A stretch of DNA of 64,000 bases from contig NZ_JAUSBA010000051.1 in assembly GCF_030652235.1 (NCBI RefSeq), positions 1 to 64,000 of the forward strand, given 5' to 3'. Shown here in pieces: positions 18,139 through 29,564 of the stretch. Below the pieces are notes generated by a model. The model had not been told where the DNA came from and did not search any database. It worked only from the letters and a program-made list of their open reading frames with translations. The position numbers were made by a program, and so were the translations under genes. The first letter of the stretch is position 1. Every line of letters starts with the position of its first letter. Source of the DNA: Cypionkella sp. (GTDB taxonomy: Bacteria > Pseudomonadota > Alphaproteobacteria > Rhodobacterales > Rhodobacteraceae).

Positions 18139-20439
18139 GTGGCCAGTTCGACGACTAGTTTTGCCAAGGTGTTTGGACCCGGTAAGCTGCAACACTTTGG
18201 CCTTTGGGTGTTGATCGCCGCCGCCTGTGGTTGTGCGGTGGGCATCCTGTTGTCGGCGCAACTGGTGATGCAGCTGATGTTTCTCGCGGCAGGGTTGACC
18301 TTTGCGGTACTGGCGATGTTGCAACAAGGCTCTGGCTGGTGGGCGGCACGGGCACAAAGCCAGCTTGAGGTGCGGCTGATCGCACTGGTCGGATTGGATG
18401 CAACCCCCTGTTTTACCAGCGATCCCCATGGTCAAATCGGCTACCAGAACGCGGCCACTGGCGCGCGCTTTGGGGCTGTGACCGGTGGCAGCTTGATTTC
18501 GGTGCTGAAAGATCATTTTGCCGCCCCCTCGGCGGTGCTGTATCGGCTGCAGACCCGCGCCAGTCACAGTGGTTCTGCGCGCGAAGATGTGGCGACTCGG
18601 CGCGGTCATCTGCGACTGTCGGTGCATCGGCTGACCGAGGCGCGCTATTTGTGGCGGCTGGAAGAATTTCAGGATCGCGCGACGGCAGCGCGTGGCGCGG
18701 AAACCCTGAGCCTGCCGATGTTGACGGCCAATAAAGCCGGCGTGGTGCTGTTCACCAATGACGCGATGCGCAGGCTTTTGGGTGGGCGCCCCAAACGGCT
18801 GGACCGGGTGTTCACCTCGGCCACGCTACACTCGGGCGAGGAGGTTGAGGTTTCGGCGGCCACCGGCCCGGTGCGCGCAATTCTGGCCGAGGTTGATGGC
18901 TTGGGCGAGCGGCGCGAGATTTACTTGTTGCCGGTGGCGCGGCACCCCAATGACGCCAGTATGTCGGCGGATTTTGAACATGTGCCGGTGGCGCTGCTGA
19001 AATTTGAGGTGAACGGCGCGTTGCGGCAGGCCAATAAAGCAGCGCGCGATCTGCTGCATTTGGGGGACGCGCCCGAGATGCTGCACGATCTGTTCGAAGG
19101 GCTGGGCCGCCCGGTCTCGGATTGGCTGTCAGATGTGGTCAATGAGCGCATCCCTGGCGGGGCCGAAGTGCTGTGCGCGCGGCGTCTGGGCGGCGAGGTG
19201 TTTTTGCAGGTGACCCTGCGCCGCATCGTCGATCTGGGCCGCCCCGGCGTGCTGGCGGTATTGCAGGACGCAACCGAGTTGAAAACGCTGGAAGCGCAGT
19301 TTGTGCAAAGCCAGAAAATGCAGGCGATTGGTCAGCTTGCCGGTGGGGTTGCGCATGATTTCAACAACTTGCTGACCGCGATCTCAGGCCATTGCGATCT
19401 GCTGCTGTTGCGTCACAACAGCACTGATCCCGCCTATGCCGATCTGATCCAGATCCACCAAAACGCCAATCGCGCGGCGGCTTTGGTCGGGCAGTTGCTA
19501 GCGTTTTCACGCAAACAAACCCTGAAACCCGAACGGATTGAGCTGCAGGATGTGCTGTCGGATCTCGCACATCTGCTCAACCGTCTGGTCGGCGAGCGGG
19601 TGCGCTTGCGGCTGGCGCATGCGCCGGATTTGGCGGCGATCCGGGCCGACAAGCGACAGCTGGAACAGGTGATCATGAATCTGGTCGTCAATGCCCGCGA
19701 TGCGATGCCCGACGGCGGCACCATCCGCATTGAGACCGAGGCGCTGACCCTGCGCGACGAGATGCGGCGGGATCGCGCGGTGGTGCCCGCGGGTGAATAT
19801 GCGCTGATCCGGGTCAGCGATTCGGGCGTGGGGATGCCGCCCGAGCGGTTGCAGAAGATCTTCGAGCCGTTCTTCACCACCAAACGCGCGGGCGAGGGCA
19901 CCGGGCTGGGCCTGTCCACCGCTTACGGCATCGTCAAGCAATCGGGTGGGTTTATCTTCGTCGATTCGACCGAAGGCGAGGGCACGGTGTTTCAGCTGTA
20001 TTTTCCGATCTTTGCAGGGGCGGCACCGGGTGAGGTGGTGGCCAGCTTGCCGAAAAAAGTCGTGCTGCGGCAGGGCGAGGGCGTGGTGCTGCTGGTCGAG
20101 GATGAAGCCCCGGTGCGCGCCTTTGCCAGCCGGGCGCTGCGGATGCGCGGCTATACGGTGCTGGAGGCCGAAAATGCCGAAGACGCGCTGAAACAACTGG
20201 AAGACCCTGGGCTAGAGGTCGATATTTTCGTCACCGACGTGGTGATGCCGGGTATGGATGGCCCAAGTTGGGTGCGCGAGGCTTTGAAAGCGCGACCGCA
20301 TGTAAAGGTGATTTTTGTGTCTGGCTATGCTGAGGAGGCTTTGTCGGAGGGTCAGGCGCGAATCCCGAATTCGACCTTCCTGCCAAAGCCGTTTTCGCTC
20401 AGCGATCTGACCGCGACGGTGCAGGGCCAGTTGCATTGA
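18139..20439 (+). CDS. cckA: Hybrid sensor histidine kinase CckA
   Basis: Sits in the inner membrane and starts the CckA-ChpT-CtrA phosphorelay that controls cell cycle, motility and, in Rhodobacter, GTA production. 766 residues: two N-terminal membrane helices (about 20-65), PAS-like domains (about 85-375), HisKA with phospho-acceptor His406 in [17 protein letters not shown], the ATPase core with [11 protein letters not shown] (N box), DSGVGMP (G1) and [11 protein letters not shown] (G2), and a C-terminal receiver (about 640-765) with Asp700 in [12 protein letters not shown]. The start is GTG with GGAGGG upstream. The domain order and the HDFNNLLT H box are typical of alphaproteobacterial CckA. 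A CtrA box lies just upstream. Confidence 0.93.
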   Translation: MASSTTSFAKVFGPGKLQHFGLWVLIAAACGCAVGILLSAQLVMQLMFLAAGLTFAVLAMLQQGSGWWAARAQSQLEVRLIALVGLDATPCFTSDPHGQIGYQNAATGARFGAVTGGSLISVLKDHFAAPSAVLYRLQTRASHSGSAREDVATRRGHLRLSVHRLTEARYLWRLEEFQDRATAARGAETLSLPMLTANKAGVVLFTNDAMRRLLGGRPKRLDRVFTSATLHSGEEVEVSAATGPVRAILAEVDGLGERREIYLLPVARHPNDASMSADFEHVPVALLKFEVNGALRQANKAARDLLHLGDAPEMLHDLFEGLGRPVSDWLSDVVNERIPGGAEVLCARRLGGEVFLQVTLRRIVDLGRPGVLAVLQDATELKTLEAQFVQSQKMQAIGQLAGGVAHDFNNLLTAISGHCDLLLLRHNSTDPAYADLIQIHQNANRAAALVGQLLAFSRKQTLKPERIELQDVLSDLAHLLNRLVGERVRLRLAHAPDLAAIRADKRQLEQVIMNLVVNARDAMPDGGTIRIETEALTLRDEMRRDRAVVPAGEYALIRVSDSGVGMPPERLQKIFEPFFTTKRAGEGTGLGLSTAYGIVKQSGGFIFVDSTEGEGTVFQLYFPIFAGAAPGEVVASLPKKVVLRQGEGVVLLVEDEAPVRAFASRALRMRGYTVLEAENAEDALKQLEDPGLEVDIFVTDVVMPGMDGPSWVREALKARPHVKVIFVSGYAEEALSEGQARIPNSTFLPKPFSLSDLTATVQGQLH

Positions 20440-20485
20440 ACCGGGGCGATTCTTTTGCCGCGGCTGAGTGCGGGTTGAAAAAAAT

Positions 20486-20500
20486 GTTCTGCCTCCGTTC
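20486..20500 (+). promoter_or_regulatory. LexA (SOS) box of recA
   Basis: GTTC-TGCCTCC-GTTC matches the alphaproteobacterial SOS operator GTTC-N7-GTTC exactly. It lies about 150 bases before the recA start, within the probable promoter region. Confidence 0.85.
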
Positions 20501-20651
20501 GCTGGTAACCAATCCTTAATCCTGTTGCGAAAAACTGGGCTTGCGACAATTCGATTGAAATGTTCCTGCTTTACCCTCATACAGGGTAAACAAACAAAGA
20601 ACATCTTGGGCGATTGCCGCCTGAAGACAACCATGGGATAAGGGCAAAGCA

Positions 20652-21719
20652 ATGGCAGCGGCAAATCTGATCGAGTTGAACGGGAAGCGCGATATGGACA
20701 AGGCAAAGGCGCTGGAAAGCGCTCTGGCACAGATTGAACGGCAGTTCGGCAAGGGCTCGATCATGAAGCTTGGCCAGAACAATCCGGTGATGGAAATCGA
20801 GGCGACCTCGACTGGATCGCTGGGGCTGGACATCGCTTTGGGGATTGGCGGTCTGCCGCAGGGCCGGATTGTGGAGATTTACGGGCCAGAAAGCTCGGGC
20901 AAAACCACGCTCTCGCTGCATGTGGTGGCTGAATCGCAGAAAAAAGGTGGGGTTTGCGCCTTTGTCGACGCCGAACACGCGTTGGACCCGCAATATGCCA
21001 AGAAACTTGGCGTCAATCTCGACGAACTGCTGATCAGCCAACCCGATACGGGTGAGCAGGCACTGGAGATTGTCGATACGCTGGTGCGCTCAGGGGCCGT
21101 CAGCCTGATCGTCGTCGATTCGGTGGCGGCACTGGTGCCGAAATCCGAGATTGAAGGCGATATGGGCGATATGCAGATGGGCTCGCAGGCGCGTCTGATG
21201 TCACAAGCGATGCGCAAGCTGACCGGCAGCATCGGCAAATCGAACTGCATGGTGATCTTCATAAACCAGATTCGGATGAAAATCGGCGTGATGTTCGGCT
21301 CGCCCGAAACCACCACCGGCGGCAATGCGCTGAAATTCTACGCAAGCGTGCGTCTGGACATCCGCCGAACCGGGGCGATCAAGGACCGCGACGAGGTTGT
21401 GGGCAATGCAACGCGGGTGAAAGTGGTGAAGAATAAGGTCTCGCCACCGTTCAAGGAAGTTGAATTCGACATCATGTATGGCGAGGGCATCTCCAAGGTT
21501 GGTGAGTTGGTCGATATCGGCGTGAAGGCCGGCGTGGTTGAGAAATCCGGCAGCTGGTATTCCTACAAGGATGAGCGGATCGGGCAGGGGCGGGAGAATG
21601 CCAAGTCGTTCCTGAAGCAAAACCCGGCGATGGCGCTGGACATTGAAGAAAGAATCCGCGCCGCCAATGGCTTGGATTTCTCAGTCACCCCAGATGCGGG
21701 CCCGGTTCTCGACGACTGA
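20652..21719 (+). CDS. recA: Recombinase A
   Basis: Forms ATP-dependent filaments on single-stranded DNA for homologous recombination and induces SOS by stimulating LexA self-cleavage. 355 residues: Walker [14 protein letters not shown] near residue 78, [17 protein letters not shown] (Walker B and loop L1 side), MRKLTGS and the L2 region [21 protein letters not shown] (quoted in parts), followed by the normal C-terminal domain. AAGGG precedes the ATG by seven bases. The gene has its own SOS box and a perfect terminator, so it is an autonomous unit. In Rhodobacter, RecA is also needed for uptake of GTA-borne DNA. Confidence 0.98.
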   Translation: MAAANLIELNGKRDMDKAKALESALAQIERQFGKGSIMKLGQNNPVMEIEATSTGSLGLDIALGIGGLPQGRIVEIYGPESSGKTTLSLHVVAESQKKGGVCAFVDAEHALDPQYAKKLGVNLDELLISQPDTGEQALEIVDTLVRSGAVSLIVVDSVAALVPKSEIEGDMGDMQMGSQARLMSQAMRKLTGSIGKSNCMVIFINQIRMKIGVMFGSPETTTGGNALKFYASVRLDIRRTGAIKDRDEVVGNATRVKVVKNKVSPPFKEVEFDIMYGEGISKVGELVDIGVKAGVVEKSGSWYSYKDERIGQGRENAKSFLKQNPAMALDIEERIRAANGLDFSVTPDAGPVLDD

Positions 21720-21744
21720 TCTTTGACCAAGCAGTTGAAAATGC

Positions 21745-21774
21745 GGCCGGAAACAGCAAGTTTCCGGCCTTTTT
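21745..21774 (+). terminator. Rho-independent terminator of recA
   Basis: GGCCGGAAA and TTTCCGGCC pair over nine bases around CAGCAAG, followed by TTTTT. Confidence 0.92.
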
Positions 21775-21854
21775 GCATCCCTAGTGGACAGCCCCCGCAG
21801 GGGCGGATAAACGGGGCGGGACCAGTTTTTCTCGCTTTTTGGAGGCCCAAGCCT

Positions 21855-24509
21855 ATGGCTTCGTTGAATGACATCCGCTCGACCTATCTCGATTTTTTCG
21901 TGCGCAACGGCCACAAACGCGTGGACAGTTCGCCCTTGGTGCCGCGCAACGATCCGACGCTGATGTTCGCCAATTCCGGCATGGTGCAGTTCAAGAATTG
22001 CTTCACCGGGGTGGAAACCCGCGATTACAAACGTGCGACCACGGCACAGAAATGCGTGCGCGCGGGTGGCAAGCACAATGATCTGGACAATGTCGGCTAT
22101 ACCGCGCGGCATCATACGTTTTTTGAGATGCTGGGAAATTTCAGCTTTGGCGATTACTTCAAAGATCAAGCCATTGCTTTTGCATGGGAATTGCTGACAA
22201 AAGACTTTGGGCTGAACAAAGACAAGCTGCTGGTCACGGTCTATCATACCGATGACGAGGCGGCTTCGATCTGGAAAAAGGTCGCAGGCCTTTCCGATGA
22301 AAAGATCATCCGCATCCCAACCGATGATAACTTTTGGCGGATGGGGCCGACCGGGCCGTGCGGGCCGTGCACCGAGATTTTTTATGATCACGGCGCCCAT
22401 ATCTGGGGCGGCCCGCCCGGCAGCGCTGAAGAAGATGGCGACCGTTTTATTGAGATCTGGAACAACGTGTTCATGCAGAACGAACAGTTTGCCGATGGCA
22501 CGATGCGCCCGCTGGATATGCAGTCGATCGACACGGGCATGGGGCTGGAGCGGATTGGCGCGTTGTTGCAAGGCAAACACGACAATTATGACACGGATTT
22601 GATGCGCAGTCTGATCGAGGCGTCGGCGCATGCGACCAATTCTGACCCGGATGGGCCAGCGAAAACCAGCCACCGGGTGATCGCAGACCATTTGCGCTCG
22701 ACCTCGTTTCTGATTGCCGACGGCGTGATGCCCAGCAACGAAGGCCGTGGCTATGTTTTGCGGCGGATCATGCGGCGGGCGATGCGGCATTTGCATATGT
22801 TGGGCGCGCAAGATCCGGTGATGCACCGTTTGGTGCCGGCATTGGTGCAGCAGATGGGTGCGGCTTATCCCGAACTGGCGCGGGCGCAAAGCCTGATCGA
22901 AGAAACCCAGTTGTTGGAGGAGACGCGGTTTAAAACCACGCTGGATCGTGGCTTGCGGCTGCTGAATGATGAATTGGATCGCCTGCCCGAAGGTGGCGAT
23001 TTGCCGGGCGGTGTGGCCTTCAAGCTTTACGACACCTATGGCTTCCCACTGGATCTGACGCAAGATGTGCTGCGCGAACAGGCGCGCTCGGTGGATGTGG
23101 CTGGGTTTGATGCCGCGATGCAGGAACAGAAAACAAAAGCGCGGGCGGCTTGGTCTGGCGCGGGCGGTACGGCGGATGCGAAGATCTGGTTTGAGATTGC
23201 CGAGGCGCATGGTGTGACCGAATTCCTAGGCTATGACACCGAAACCGCCGAGGGTCAGATTGACGCGTTGGTGCGGGATGGCGCGCAGATTGGCGCGGCT
23301 GAGGTTGGCGCGTCTGTGCAGGTCGTGGTGAACCAGACGCCGTTTTATGCCGAAAGTGGTGGGCAGGTCGGCGATACCGGGCTGATCCGCACCCAGACGG
23401 GTTTGGCGGAAGTGACCGACACGCGCAAATCGGCGGGGGTGTTCATGCACATCGCCACCGTGCTGGAGGGCACGATTTTGCGCGGCCAACCAGCGAAACT
23501 AGAGGTGTCGCATGGGCGGCGGGGTGCTATCCGGGCCAACCACTCGGCCACACACCTGCTGCATGAGGCATTGCGGCGGGCTTTGGGCGATCATGTCGCA
23601 CAGCGCGGGTCTTTGAACGCGGTGGATCGTTTGCGGTTTGACTTTAGCCATTCTGCGGCGATGTCTGAGGGTGAGCAATCGTCTGTTGAGGCGGAAGTCA
23701 ATGAATTCATTCGGCAAAACTCTGTTGTGGATACAAGGATCATGACGCCGGATGATGCGCGGGCCCTAGGCGCGCAGGCGTTGTTTGGTGAGAAATACGG
23801 CGATGAGGTGCGGGTGGTCTCGATGGGTTTGCGCGATGGGTCGGGCAAGGGCGGCGAGGGGCGTACCTATTCGCTGGAGCTTTGCGGCGGCACCCATGTC
23901 GGGCGGACAGGGGATATCGGTGCGTTTGTGCTGCTAAGCGACTCCGCCTCGTCTTCGGGCGTGCGCCGGATTGAGGCTTTGACCGGGCAAGCGGCACTGG
24001 ATCATCTGCGCGCGCAGGATCAGCGCTTGGCCACGGTGGCTTTGGCGCTAAAAACCCATCCGGGCGATGTGCTGGAGCGGGTGAAAGCTTTGCAGGATGA
24101 GCGCCGGGCTTTGGCCAATGAGGTGGCGCAGTTGCGGCGTGAATTGGCAATGGGCGGCAAGTCTGGTGGGCCAGAGATCAAGGAAATCAATGGGGTAAAG
24201 CTGATTGCTCAGGTGCTTACGGGCGTCTCGGGCAAGGATTTGCCGGGGTTGATTGACGAGATGAAGGCGCAGATTGGCTCGGGTGCGATTGTGCTGATCG
24301 CCGATACCGGGGCGAAACCTGCGGTCGCGGCGGGGGTGACGGCGGATCTGACAGCGCGGATTTCGGCAGTGACCTTGGCCAAAGCGGCGGTTGAAGCTTT
24401 GGGCGGTAAGGGTGGCGGGGGTCGTCCGGATATGGCGCAGGGTGGTGGCGCGGATATCACGCTGGCCGATGCGGCGATTGCAGCGGTGCATGCCGCTTTG
24501 GAGGTGTGA
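21855..24509 (+). CDS. alaS: Alanyl-tRNA synthetase
   Basis: Charges tRNA-Ala. 884 residues, normal length. The class II catalytic core starts at [15 protein letters not shown] with the motif 2 region [13 protein letters not shown]. The editing domain has the zinc ligands HSATHLLH (near residue 562) and [13 protein letters not shown] (near 676), and the C-terminal DHHA1/Gly-rich part [15 protein letters not shown] is intact. The start is ATG 21855 behind GGAGG; an upstream in-frame reading crosses the recA terminator and is rejected. The small DUF1330 gene begins one base after its stop. Confidence 0.97.
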   Translation: MASLNDIRSTYLDFFVRNGHKRVDSSPLVPRNDPTLMFANSGMVQFKNCFTGVETRDYKRATTAQKCVRAGGKHNDLDNVGYTARHHTFFEMLGNFSFGDYFKDQAIAFAWELLTKDFGLNKDKLLVTVYHTDDEAASIWKKVAGLSDEKIIRIPTDDNFWRMGPTGPCGPCTEIFYDHGAHIWGGPPGSAEEDGDRFIEIWNNVFMQNEQFADGTMRPLDMQSIDTGMGLERIGALLQGKHDNYDTDLMRSLIEASAHATNSDPDGPAKTSHRVIADHLRSTSFLIADGVMPSNEGRGYVLRRIMRRAMRHLHMLGAQDPVMHRLVPALVQQMGAAYPELARAQSLIEETQLLEETRFKTTLDRGLRLLNDELDRLPEGGDLPGGVAFKLYDTYGFPLDLTQDVLREQARSVDVAGFDAAMQEQKTKARAAWSGAGGTADAKIWFEIAEAHGVTEFLGYDTETAEGQIDALVRDGAQIGAAEVGASVQVVVNQTPFYAESGGQVGDTGLIRTQTGLAEVTDTRKSAGVFMHIATVLEGTILRGQPAKLEVSHGRRGAIRANHSATHLLHEALRRALGDHVAQRGSLNAVDRLRFDFSHSAAMSEGEQSSVEAEVNEFIRQNSVVDTRIMTPDDARALGAQALFGEKYGDEVRVVSMGLRDGSGKGGEGRTYSLELCGGTHVGRTGDIGAFVLLSDSASSSGVRRIEALTGQAALDHLRAQDQRLATVALALKTHPGDVLERVKALQDERRALANEVAQLRRELAMGGKSGGPEIKEINGVKLIAQVLTGVSGKDLPGLIDEMKAQIGSGAIVLIADTGAKPAVAAGVTADLTARISAVTLAKAAVEALGGKGGGGRPDMAQGGGADITLADAAIAAVHAALEV

Positions 24510-24510
24510 C

Positions 24511-24804
24511 ATGGCGACGGCACTTTGGATTGCACATGTTGAAGTGATCGACGCCGAGGCTTATGGCAAATATGCCGTGTTGGCGGGGCCGATCCTGGCC
24601 TCGTTTGGCGGAAAATTCCTCGCCAGATCAGGGCGTTATGTTCAGCTTGAGGGCAACGACCGCGCCCGCAATGTGGTAGCGCGGTTCCCGAGCGTTGAGG
24701 CGGCGGTTGAGTGTTATCATTCGCCCGCCTACCAGTCGGCGCTTGCCCATGCCAAGGGTGCCTCGCATCGCGATCTCGTCGTGGTGGAGGAGCTGGGCGA
24801 ATAG
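24511..24804 (+). CDS. DUF1330 family protein
   Basis: A 97-residue ferredoxin-fold-like (dimeric alpha-beta barrel type) protein: WIAHVEVIDAEAYGKYA at the start, GGKFLARSGRY in the middle and RFPSVEAAVECYHSPAYQ followed by a final VVVEEL strand are typical for DUF1330. Function unknown. GGAGGTG overlaps the alaS stop region, so it is translated from the alaS transcript. Confidence 0.88.
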   Translation: MATALWIAHVEVIDAEAYGKYAVLAGPILASFGGKFLARSGRYVQLEGNDRARNVVARFPSVEAAVECYHSPAYQSALAHAKGASHRDLVVVEELGE

Positions 24805-24910
24805 TATCTCGTCTTGTGTAAATTTTACGGAAAAATGCACTGCAATATATGCATATTGTAGTATGTTTTCCTTAAGAGGCCAGTCAGGTCCGGGAATGTG
24901 AGGGCGGATT

Positions 24911-25705
24911 ATGTGCCGTTGGGCAGCTTACGCGGGCGCGCCGATCTTTTTGGATGAGATCATCAGCCGTCCGGGACATTCTTTGATCCACCAAAGCCAT
25001 GGCGCGACGCAGTGCCATTCGACCATCAACGCCGATGGTTTTGGCGTGGCGTGGTATGGGGATCGGGCTGAACCGGGGCTTTACCGCGATGTTCTGCCCG
25101 CTTGGTCTGATCCGAACCTGCGCAGCCTGACGGCTCAGGTGAAATCGGGGCTATTTTTGGCGCATGTGCGGGCCTCGACCGGCACCGCGACCAGCCGCAA
25201 CAACTGCCATCCGTTCGTGCATGGGGTGTGGTCGTTTATGCACAATGGCCAAGTCGGCGGTTATGAGCAGTTTCGCCGCGATGCTGATATGATGATTCCC
25301 GACAATCTGTATGCGGCGCGTAAGGGGGCGACGGATTCCGAAGCGCTGTTTTTGGTGGCACTGGCTGAGGGATTGGACAGTGACCCGCGTGGGGCGTTGG
25401 AGCGCGCCTCGGCGCGGTTCATCGCGGTGGCCAAGGCCAAGGGGGCGCTGCCGCATCTGCGGATGACGGCGGCTTTGTCGGATGGCAAGCGGCTTTATGC
25501 GGTGCGCTATGCGACGGATGATGCCGCCCCGAGTCTGTATTATCGCTGGTCCGAGACGCGTGGCGGCATGGCAGTGGTGTCAGAACCACTTGAGGCCGAG
25601 GAGGGCGGTTGGAATGAGATTGCATCGAACACCTTCTGCACGTTTGAAGGTGTGGATGTGAAAGTGGATACATTTATGCCGTGCCGACTGGCGCTTGCGG
25701 TTTAG
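24911..25705 (+). CDS. Class II glutamine amidotransferase
   Basis: 264 residues with an N-terminal nucleophile glutaminase fold: Cys2 becomes the N-terminal nucleophile (MCRWAAYAG). NADGFGVAWYG near residue 40, LAHVRASTG near 83, and FMHNGQVGGY near 109 are the substrate and oxyanion signatures seen in YafJ/EgtC/DUG3-type enzymes. It may hydrolyse gamma-glutamyl amides. No ergothioneine genes lie nearby, so EgtC identity is not supported. GAGGGCGG precedes the start. It has its own promoter region (24805-24910) and a shared terminator downstream. Confidence 0.87.
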   Translation: MCRWAAYAGAPIFLDEIISRPGHSLIHQSHGATQCHSTINADGFGVAWYGDRAEPGLYRDVLPAWSDPNLRSLTAQVKSGLFLAHVRASTGTATSRNNCHPFVHGVWSFMHNGQVGGYEQFRRDADMMIPDNLYAARKGATDSEALFLVALAEGLDSDPRGALERASARFIAVAKAKGALPHLRMTAALSDGKRLYAVRYATDDAAPSLYYRWSETRGGMAVVSEPLEAEEGGWNEIASNTFCTFEGVDVKVDTFMPCRLALAV

Positions 25706-25725
25706 AATCTTCAACTTCAGAAGAA

Positions 25726-25749
25726 AAAACCCGCCTTTCGGCGGGTTTT
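25726..25749. terminator. Bidirectional terminator between the amidotransferase gene and typA
   Basis: AAAACCCGCC and GGCGGGTTTT pair over ten bases around TTTC, so U tracts exist in both directions. Confidence 0.92.
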
Positions 25750-25756
25750 CATTGGT

Positions 25757-27574
25757 TCAGGCCGAGCGCGAGTGGCGTTTGCGATCGTTTGGATCAAGGT
25801 AGCGTTTGCGCATCCGCACCGATTTTGGCGTCACTTCGACCAGCTCATCATCGTCGATATAGGCGATGCACTGCTCAAGGCTCAACTTGACCGGGGTGGT
25901 CAGGCGCACGGCCTCATCCGTGCCAGAGGCGCGGACGTTGGTCAGTTGTTTGCCCTTCAGCGGGTTCACTTCCAGATCGTTGTCGCGGGAGTGTTCGCCG
26001 ATGATCATGCCCGTGTAGACCGGTTCCTGCACGCCAATGAAGAAGTGGCCGCGGTCTTCCAGCTTCCACATCGCATAGGCGACCGAAATCCCGGATTCCA
26101 TCGAGATCAACACGCCCTGACGGCGGCCTTCAATCGGACCCTTGTGGGGCGCCCAATCGTGGAACACCCGGTTCAGCACGCCAGTGCCGCGGGTGTCGGT
26201 CATGAACTGACCGTGATAGCCGATCAGACCGCGCGACGGCACATGTGCGATCAGACGGGTTTTACCAACGCCTGCTGGCTTCATCTCGACCAGATCGCCC
26301 TTGCGGGGACCGGTCAGCTTTTCGATCACAGCGCCGGTGTATTCATCGTCAACGTCAATGGTGACTTCTTCGATCGGTTCAGATTTCACGCCGTCGATGT
26401 CTTGAAACAGCACTCGGGGGCGGCTGATTGACAGCTCAAAACCCTCACGGCGCATGTTTTCGATCAGCACGCCCATTTGCAATTCGCCACGACCCGCAAC
26501 CTCAAAGGCGTCGCCGCCGGGGGTGTCGGTGACTTTGATTGCGACGTTGATCTCGGCTTCTTTCATCAGGCGTTCGCGGATGATGCGCGACTGTACCTTG
26601 GAGCCTTCTTTGCCAGCCAGTGGGCTGTCATTTATGCCGAAGGTGATCGAAATCGTTGGCGGATCAATCGGTTGCGCTGGGATTGCGGTCTCAATCTCCA
26701 AAGCACACAGCGTGTCAGCCACGGTGGCTTTGGTCATGCCAGACAGGGTGACAATGTCGCCAGCCTCTGCGGCGTCAATCGGCGTCATCACCAGGCCACG
26801 GTAGGCCAGCACTTTCGAGACGCGGAATTGCTCGATCTTGGTGCCATCGCGCGACAGGGCTTTGATGGTTTCGCCCGCGCGCAGGGTGCCTGCTTCAACG
26901 CGGCCTGTCAGGATACGGCCGATGAACGGGTCCGCCGACAAAGTGGTTGCCAGCATTTGGAACGGCTCGGCGCGGCGGGCGATCTGCGCGGGTTCCGGGA
27001 CGTGCTTGATCACCAATTCATAAAGCGCGTTCAGATCCTTGCGCGGGCCGTCGAGTTCAACATCGGCCCAGCCGGAGCGGCCCGAGGCGTACAGCACCGG
27101 GAAGTCGAGTTGATCATCGTCAGCGCCTAGGTTTGCGAACAGATCGAACACTTCGTTCAGCGCGCGCGAGGGTTCGGCGTCGTGCTTATCGACCTTGTTC
27201 AGCACCACGATCGGGCGCAGGCCCAACGCGAGGGCTTTCGCGGTGACGAATTTGGTTTGCGGCATCGGGCCTTCAGCGGCGTCGACCAGCAGCACCACGC
27301 CATCAACCATCGACAGGATGCGTTCAACTTCGCCACCGAAATCGGCGTGGCCGGGGGTGTCGACGATGTTGATCCGCGCTCCGCCCCATTCAAGGCTGGT
27401 GCATTTCGCCAGAATGGTGATGCCACGCTCGCGTTCAATGTCGTTGCTGTCCATCGCGCGCTCGGCAACCGCTTGGTTGTCGCGGAACGAGCCGGACTGT
27501 TTTAGCAATTCATCAACGAGGGTGGTCTTGCCATGGTCGACGTGCGCGATAATGGCGATGTTGCGAAGCTCCAT
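25757..27574 (-). CDS. typA: Ribosome-associated GTPase TypA/BipA
   Basis: 605 residues: translational GTPase domain with G1 AHVDHGKTTLVDEL near residue 10, G3 DTPGHADFGGEV near 72, and G4 NKVD near 126, followed by EF-G-like domains II, III and V and the BipA-specific C-terminal domain (GTDEAVRLTTP near 556). It binds ribosomes and is needed for assembly or translation under stress and cold. It is monocistronic, convergent with the amidotransferase gene. Confidence 0.97.
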   Translation of the reverse strand: MELRNIAIIAHVDHGKTTLVDELLKQSGSFRDNQAVAERAMDSNDIERERGITILAKCTSLEWGGARINIVDTPGHADFGGEVERILSMVDGVVLLVDAAEGPMPQTKFVTAKALALGLRPIVVLNKVDKHDAEPSRALNEVFDLFANLGADDDQLDFPVLYASGRSGWADVELDGPRKDLNALYELVIKHVPEPAQIARRAEPFQMLATTLSADPFIGRILTGRVEAGTLRAGETIKALSRDGTKIEQFRVSKVLAYRGLVMTPIDAAEAGDIVTLSGMTKATVADTLCALEIETAIPAQPIDPPTISITFGINDSPLAGKEGSKVQSRIIRERLMKEAEINVAIKVTDTPGGDAFEVAGRGELQMGVLIENMRREGFELSISRPRVLFQDIDGVKSEPIEEVTIDVDDEYTGAVIEKLTGPRKGDLVEMKPAGVGKTRLIAHVPSRGLIGYHGQFMTDTRGTGVLNRVFHDWAPHKGPIEGRRQGVLISMESGISVAYAMWKLEDRGHFFIGVQEPVYTGMIIGEHSRDNDLEVNPLKGKQLTNVRASGTDEAVRLTTPVKLSLEQCIAYIDDDELVEVTPKSVRMRKRYLDPNDRKRHSRSA

Positions 27575-27649
27575 CGGGGAGGTCTCTTTCTATTGTCAGC
27601 TTTTGCGCGGCGATAGCCTAGATGGGCCGGAAAGGCCAGAGGAACCTTG

Positions 27650-28252
27650 TCAGGTTGCGATGTATCGGTCGCGGCGGTGGTTGATTGCGAGGAATAGGTT
27701 GAAAACAGCGGCACCAAGGAAGGACCAGCCTAGAATATGCCAGTCAAGAAACAGCAGTGAGACAGTGAATAGCACGGCATCGAAAATCAGTTGTGCATAG
27801 CCGGCTTGGAACCCGGTGCGGTCTTGCAGGATCAGCCATAGGATCGAGATGCCGCCAAAGCTGCCGCCGTGGCGGACAACGGCGAGGGCGGCGATGCCAA
27901 ACAGGATGCCGAACAGTATCGCGGCGAAGGCGGGTTGGATGTGCGAGAACGTAAGCCAACGTGGCAGGATGGCGATGGCCAGCGACAGCAGCGCGACGCA
28001 GAGAAAGGTTTTCAGGGTGAAAGCCAGCCCCATGCGGTGGTAGCCGAACCATAGGAACGGCAACGAGATGCTGAAATACACCGCCGAGAACGGATAGCCG
28101 GTGGCATAGCTGATCAGGGCTGCGACTCCGGTGGTTTGGCCTGCGATGAAACCCATGTACGTTAAGATGTGCATGCCGACGGCGGCCATGCAGACGCCGA
28201 AGGCGATGCCTTGGGCGTCTTCGATGGCGGAATGGCGGTTGGCGTCGGTCAT
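27650..28252 (-). CDS. YitT family membrane protein
   Basis: 200 residues with about five or six membrane helices: GIAFGVCMAAVGMHILTYMG at the start, a GQTTGVAALISYATG loop, and AVVRHGGSFGGISILWLIL in the centre, the pattern of the YitT/DUF161 family (short form lacking the C-terminal cytosolic domain of Firmicutes members). The function is unknown; in Bacillus the family is abundant but uncharacterised. It is separated from typA by 75 bases and from icd by a terminator. Confidence 0.8.
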   Translation of the reverse strand: MTDANRHSAIEDAQGIAFGVCMAAVGMHILTYMGFIAGQTTGVAALISYATGYPFSAVYFSISLPFLWFGYHRMGLAFTLKTFLCVALLSLAIAILPRWLTFSHIQPAFAAILFGILFGIAALAVVRHGGSFGGISILWLILQDRTGFQAGYAQLIFDAVLFTVSLLFLDWHILGWSFLGAAVFNLFLAINHRRDRYIAT

Positions 28253-28310
28253 GACGCTTTGTAATGCAGCCGCGGTATTTGTGTCAATAATGCTGACGTA
28301 TAATTACCAT

Positions 28311-28344
28311 AAGAAAAAGGCCCGGAACCATCGTCCGGGCCTTT
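28311..28344 (-). terminator. Rho-independent terminator of icd
   Basis: On the minus strand AAAGGCCCGG pairs with CCGGGCCTTT around a nine-base loop and runs into TTTTTC. It separates icd from the YitT gene. Confidence 0.92.
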
Positions 28345-28349
28345 GTGGG

Positions 28350-29564
28350 TTAGCCATGCAGGGCTTTGTTCAGATATTCATCGACCTTTTCCAGATAGCC
28401 CATCGTGGTCATCCATTTCTGATCGGGGCCAACCAGCAAAGCCAGATCCTTGGTCATCCAGCCATCTTCAACCGCATCAACGGTGACTTTTTCCAACGTG
28501 CTGGCAAAGCGCATCAGCTGCTCGTTGCTGTCCAACTTGGCGCGGTGCTTCAGACCGCCGGTCCAAGCGTAGATCGAGGCGATCGAATTGGTCGAGGTCG
28601 CCTTACCCTTCTGATGCTCGCGGAAGTGCCGAGTGACGGTGCCATGCGCGGCTTCAGCCTCGACCGTCTGGCCATCGGGCGTCATCAGGATTGAGGTCAT
28701 CAGGCCAAGCGAGCCGAAGCCTTGCGCAACCGTATCGGACTGCACATCGCCGTCGTAGTTTTTGCAGGCCCAGACATAGCCGCCCGACCATTTCATCGCC
28801 GACGCCACCATATCGTCGATCAAACGGTGTTCGTAATGGATGCCAGCAGCCTTGAATTGGTCTTCAAATTCCTCGGCATAGACTTTTGCGAAGATGTCTT
28901 TAAAGCGGCCATCATAGGCTTTCAGGATGGTGTTCTTGGTCGACAGATAGACCGGCCAGCCTTTCAGCAAACCATAGTTGAGCGACGAGCGTGCGAAGTC
29001 GTGGATAGAATCGTCAAGGTTATACATGCCCATGAACACGCCCGAGGACGGCGCTTGATAGACCTCTTTCTCGATCACCGTGCCATCATCACCGACGAAT
29101 TTCATCGTCAGCTTGCCAGCACCCGGGAAGCGGAAATCGGTCGCCTTATACTGATCGCCGAAAGCGTGACGGCCAACCACGATTGGTCTGGTCCAGCCGG
29201 GTACCAGACGGGGCACGTTTTTGCAGATGATTGGCTCGCGGAAGATCACGCCACCCAAGATGTTACGGATGGTGCCGTTGGGCGATTTCCACATCTGTTT
29301 CAGGCCAAATTCCTCAACCCGCTGCTCATCCGGGGTGATGGTGGCACATTTGACGCCGACACCGTATTTCTGGATCGCATAGGCCGAGTCTATGGTGATC
29401 TGGTCATTGGTGCGATCACGCTCTTCAATGCCCAGATCGTAATACTTCAGATCAATATCGAGGTAGGGCAGGATCAGCTTTTGCTTGATGAAATCCCAGA
29501 TGATCCGGGTCATCTCGTCGCCGTCGAGTTCGACGACGGGATTCGCTACCTTAATCTTGGTCAT
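28350..29564 (-). CDS. icd: Isocitrate dehydrogenase (NADP-dependent)
   Basis: Decarboxylates isocitrate to 2-oxoglutarate in the TCA cycle. 404 residues of the eukaryote-like type [26 protein letters not shown] at the start, [19 protein letters not shown] (substrate binding, quoted within 20 residues) near 93, [25 protein letters not shown] in the centre (metal-binding aspartates), and [15 protein letters not shown] near 309. Start and length are canonical. It is monocistronic with a dedicated terminator. Confidence 0.97.
   Translation of the reverse strand: MTKIKVANPVVELDGDEMTRIIWDFIKQKLILPYLDIDLKYYDLGIEERDRTNDQITIDSAYAIQKYGVGVKCATITPDEQRVEEFGLKQMWKSPNGTIRNILGGVIFREPIICKNVPRLVPGWTRPIVVGRHAFGDQYKATDFRFPGAGKLTMKFVGDDGTVIEKEVYQAPSSGVFMGMYNLDDSIHDFARSSLNYGLLKGWPVYLSTKNTILKAYDGRFKDIFAKVYAEEFEDQFKAAGIHYEHRLIDDMVASAMKWSGGYVWACKNYDGDVQSDTVAQGFGSLGLMTSILMTPDGQTVEAEAAHGTVTRHFREHQKGKATSTNSIASIYAWTGGLKHRAKLDSNEQLMRFASTLEKVTVDAVEDGWMTKDLALLVGPDQKWMTTMGYLEKVDEYLNKALHG

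Noticed and set aside
21681-23210. 509-codon open frame on the minus strand across recA and alaS
   Set aside because: It crosses the recA terminator and lies antisense to conserved alaS residues; high-GC shadow.
24843-24858. CAATAT-ATGC-ATATTG inverted repeat before the class II amidotransferase gene
   Set aside because: Arms are only six bases in an AT-rich stretch; a promoter site is possible but unsupported.
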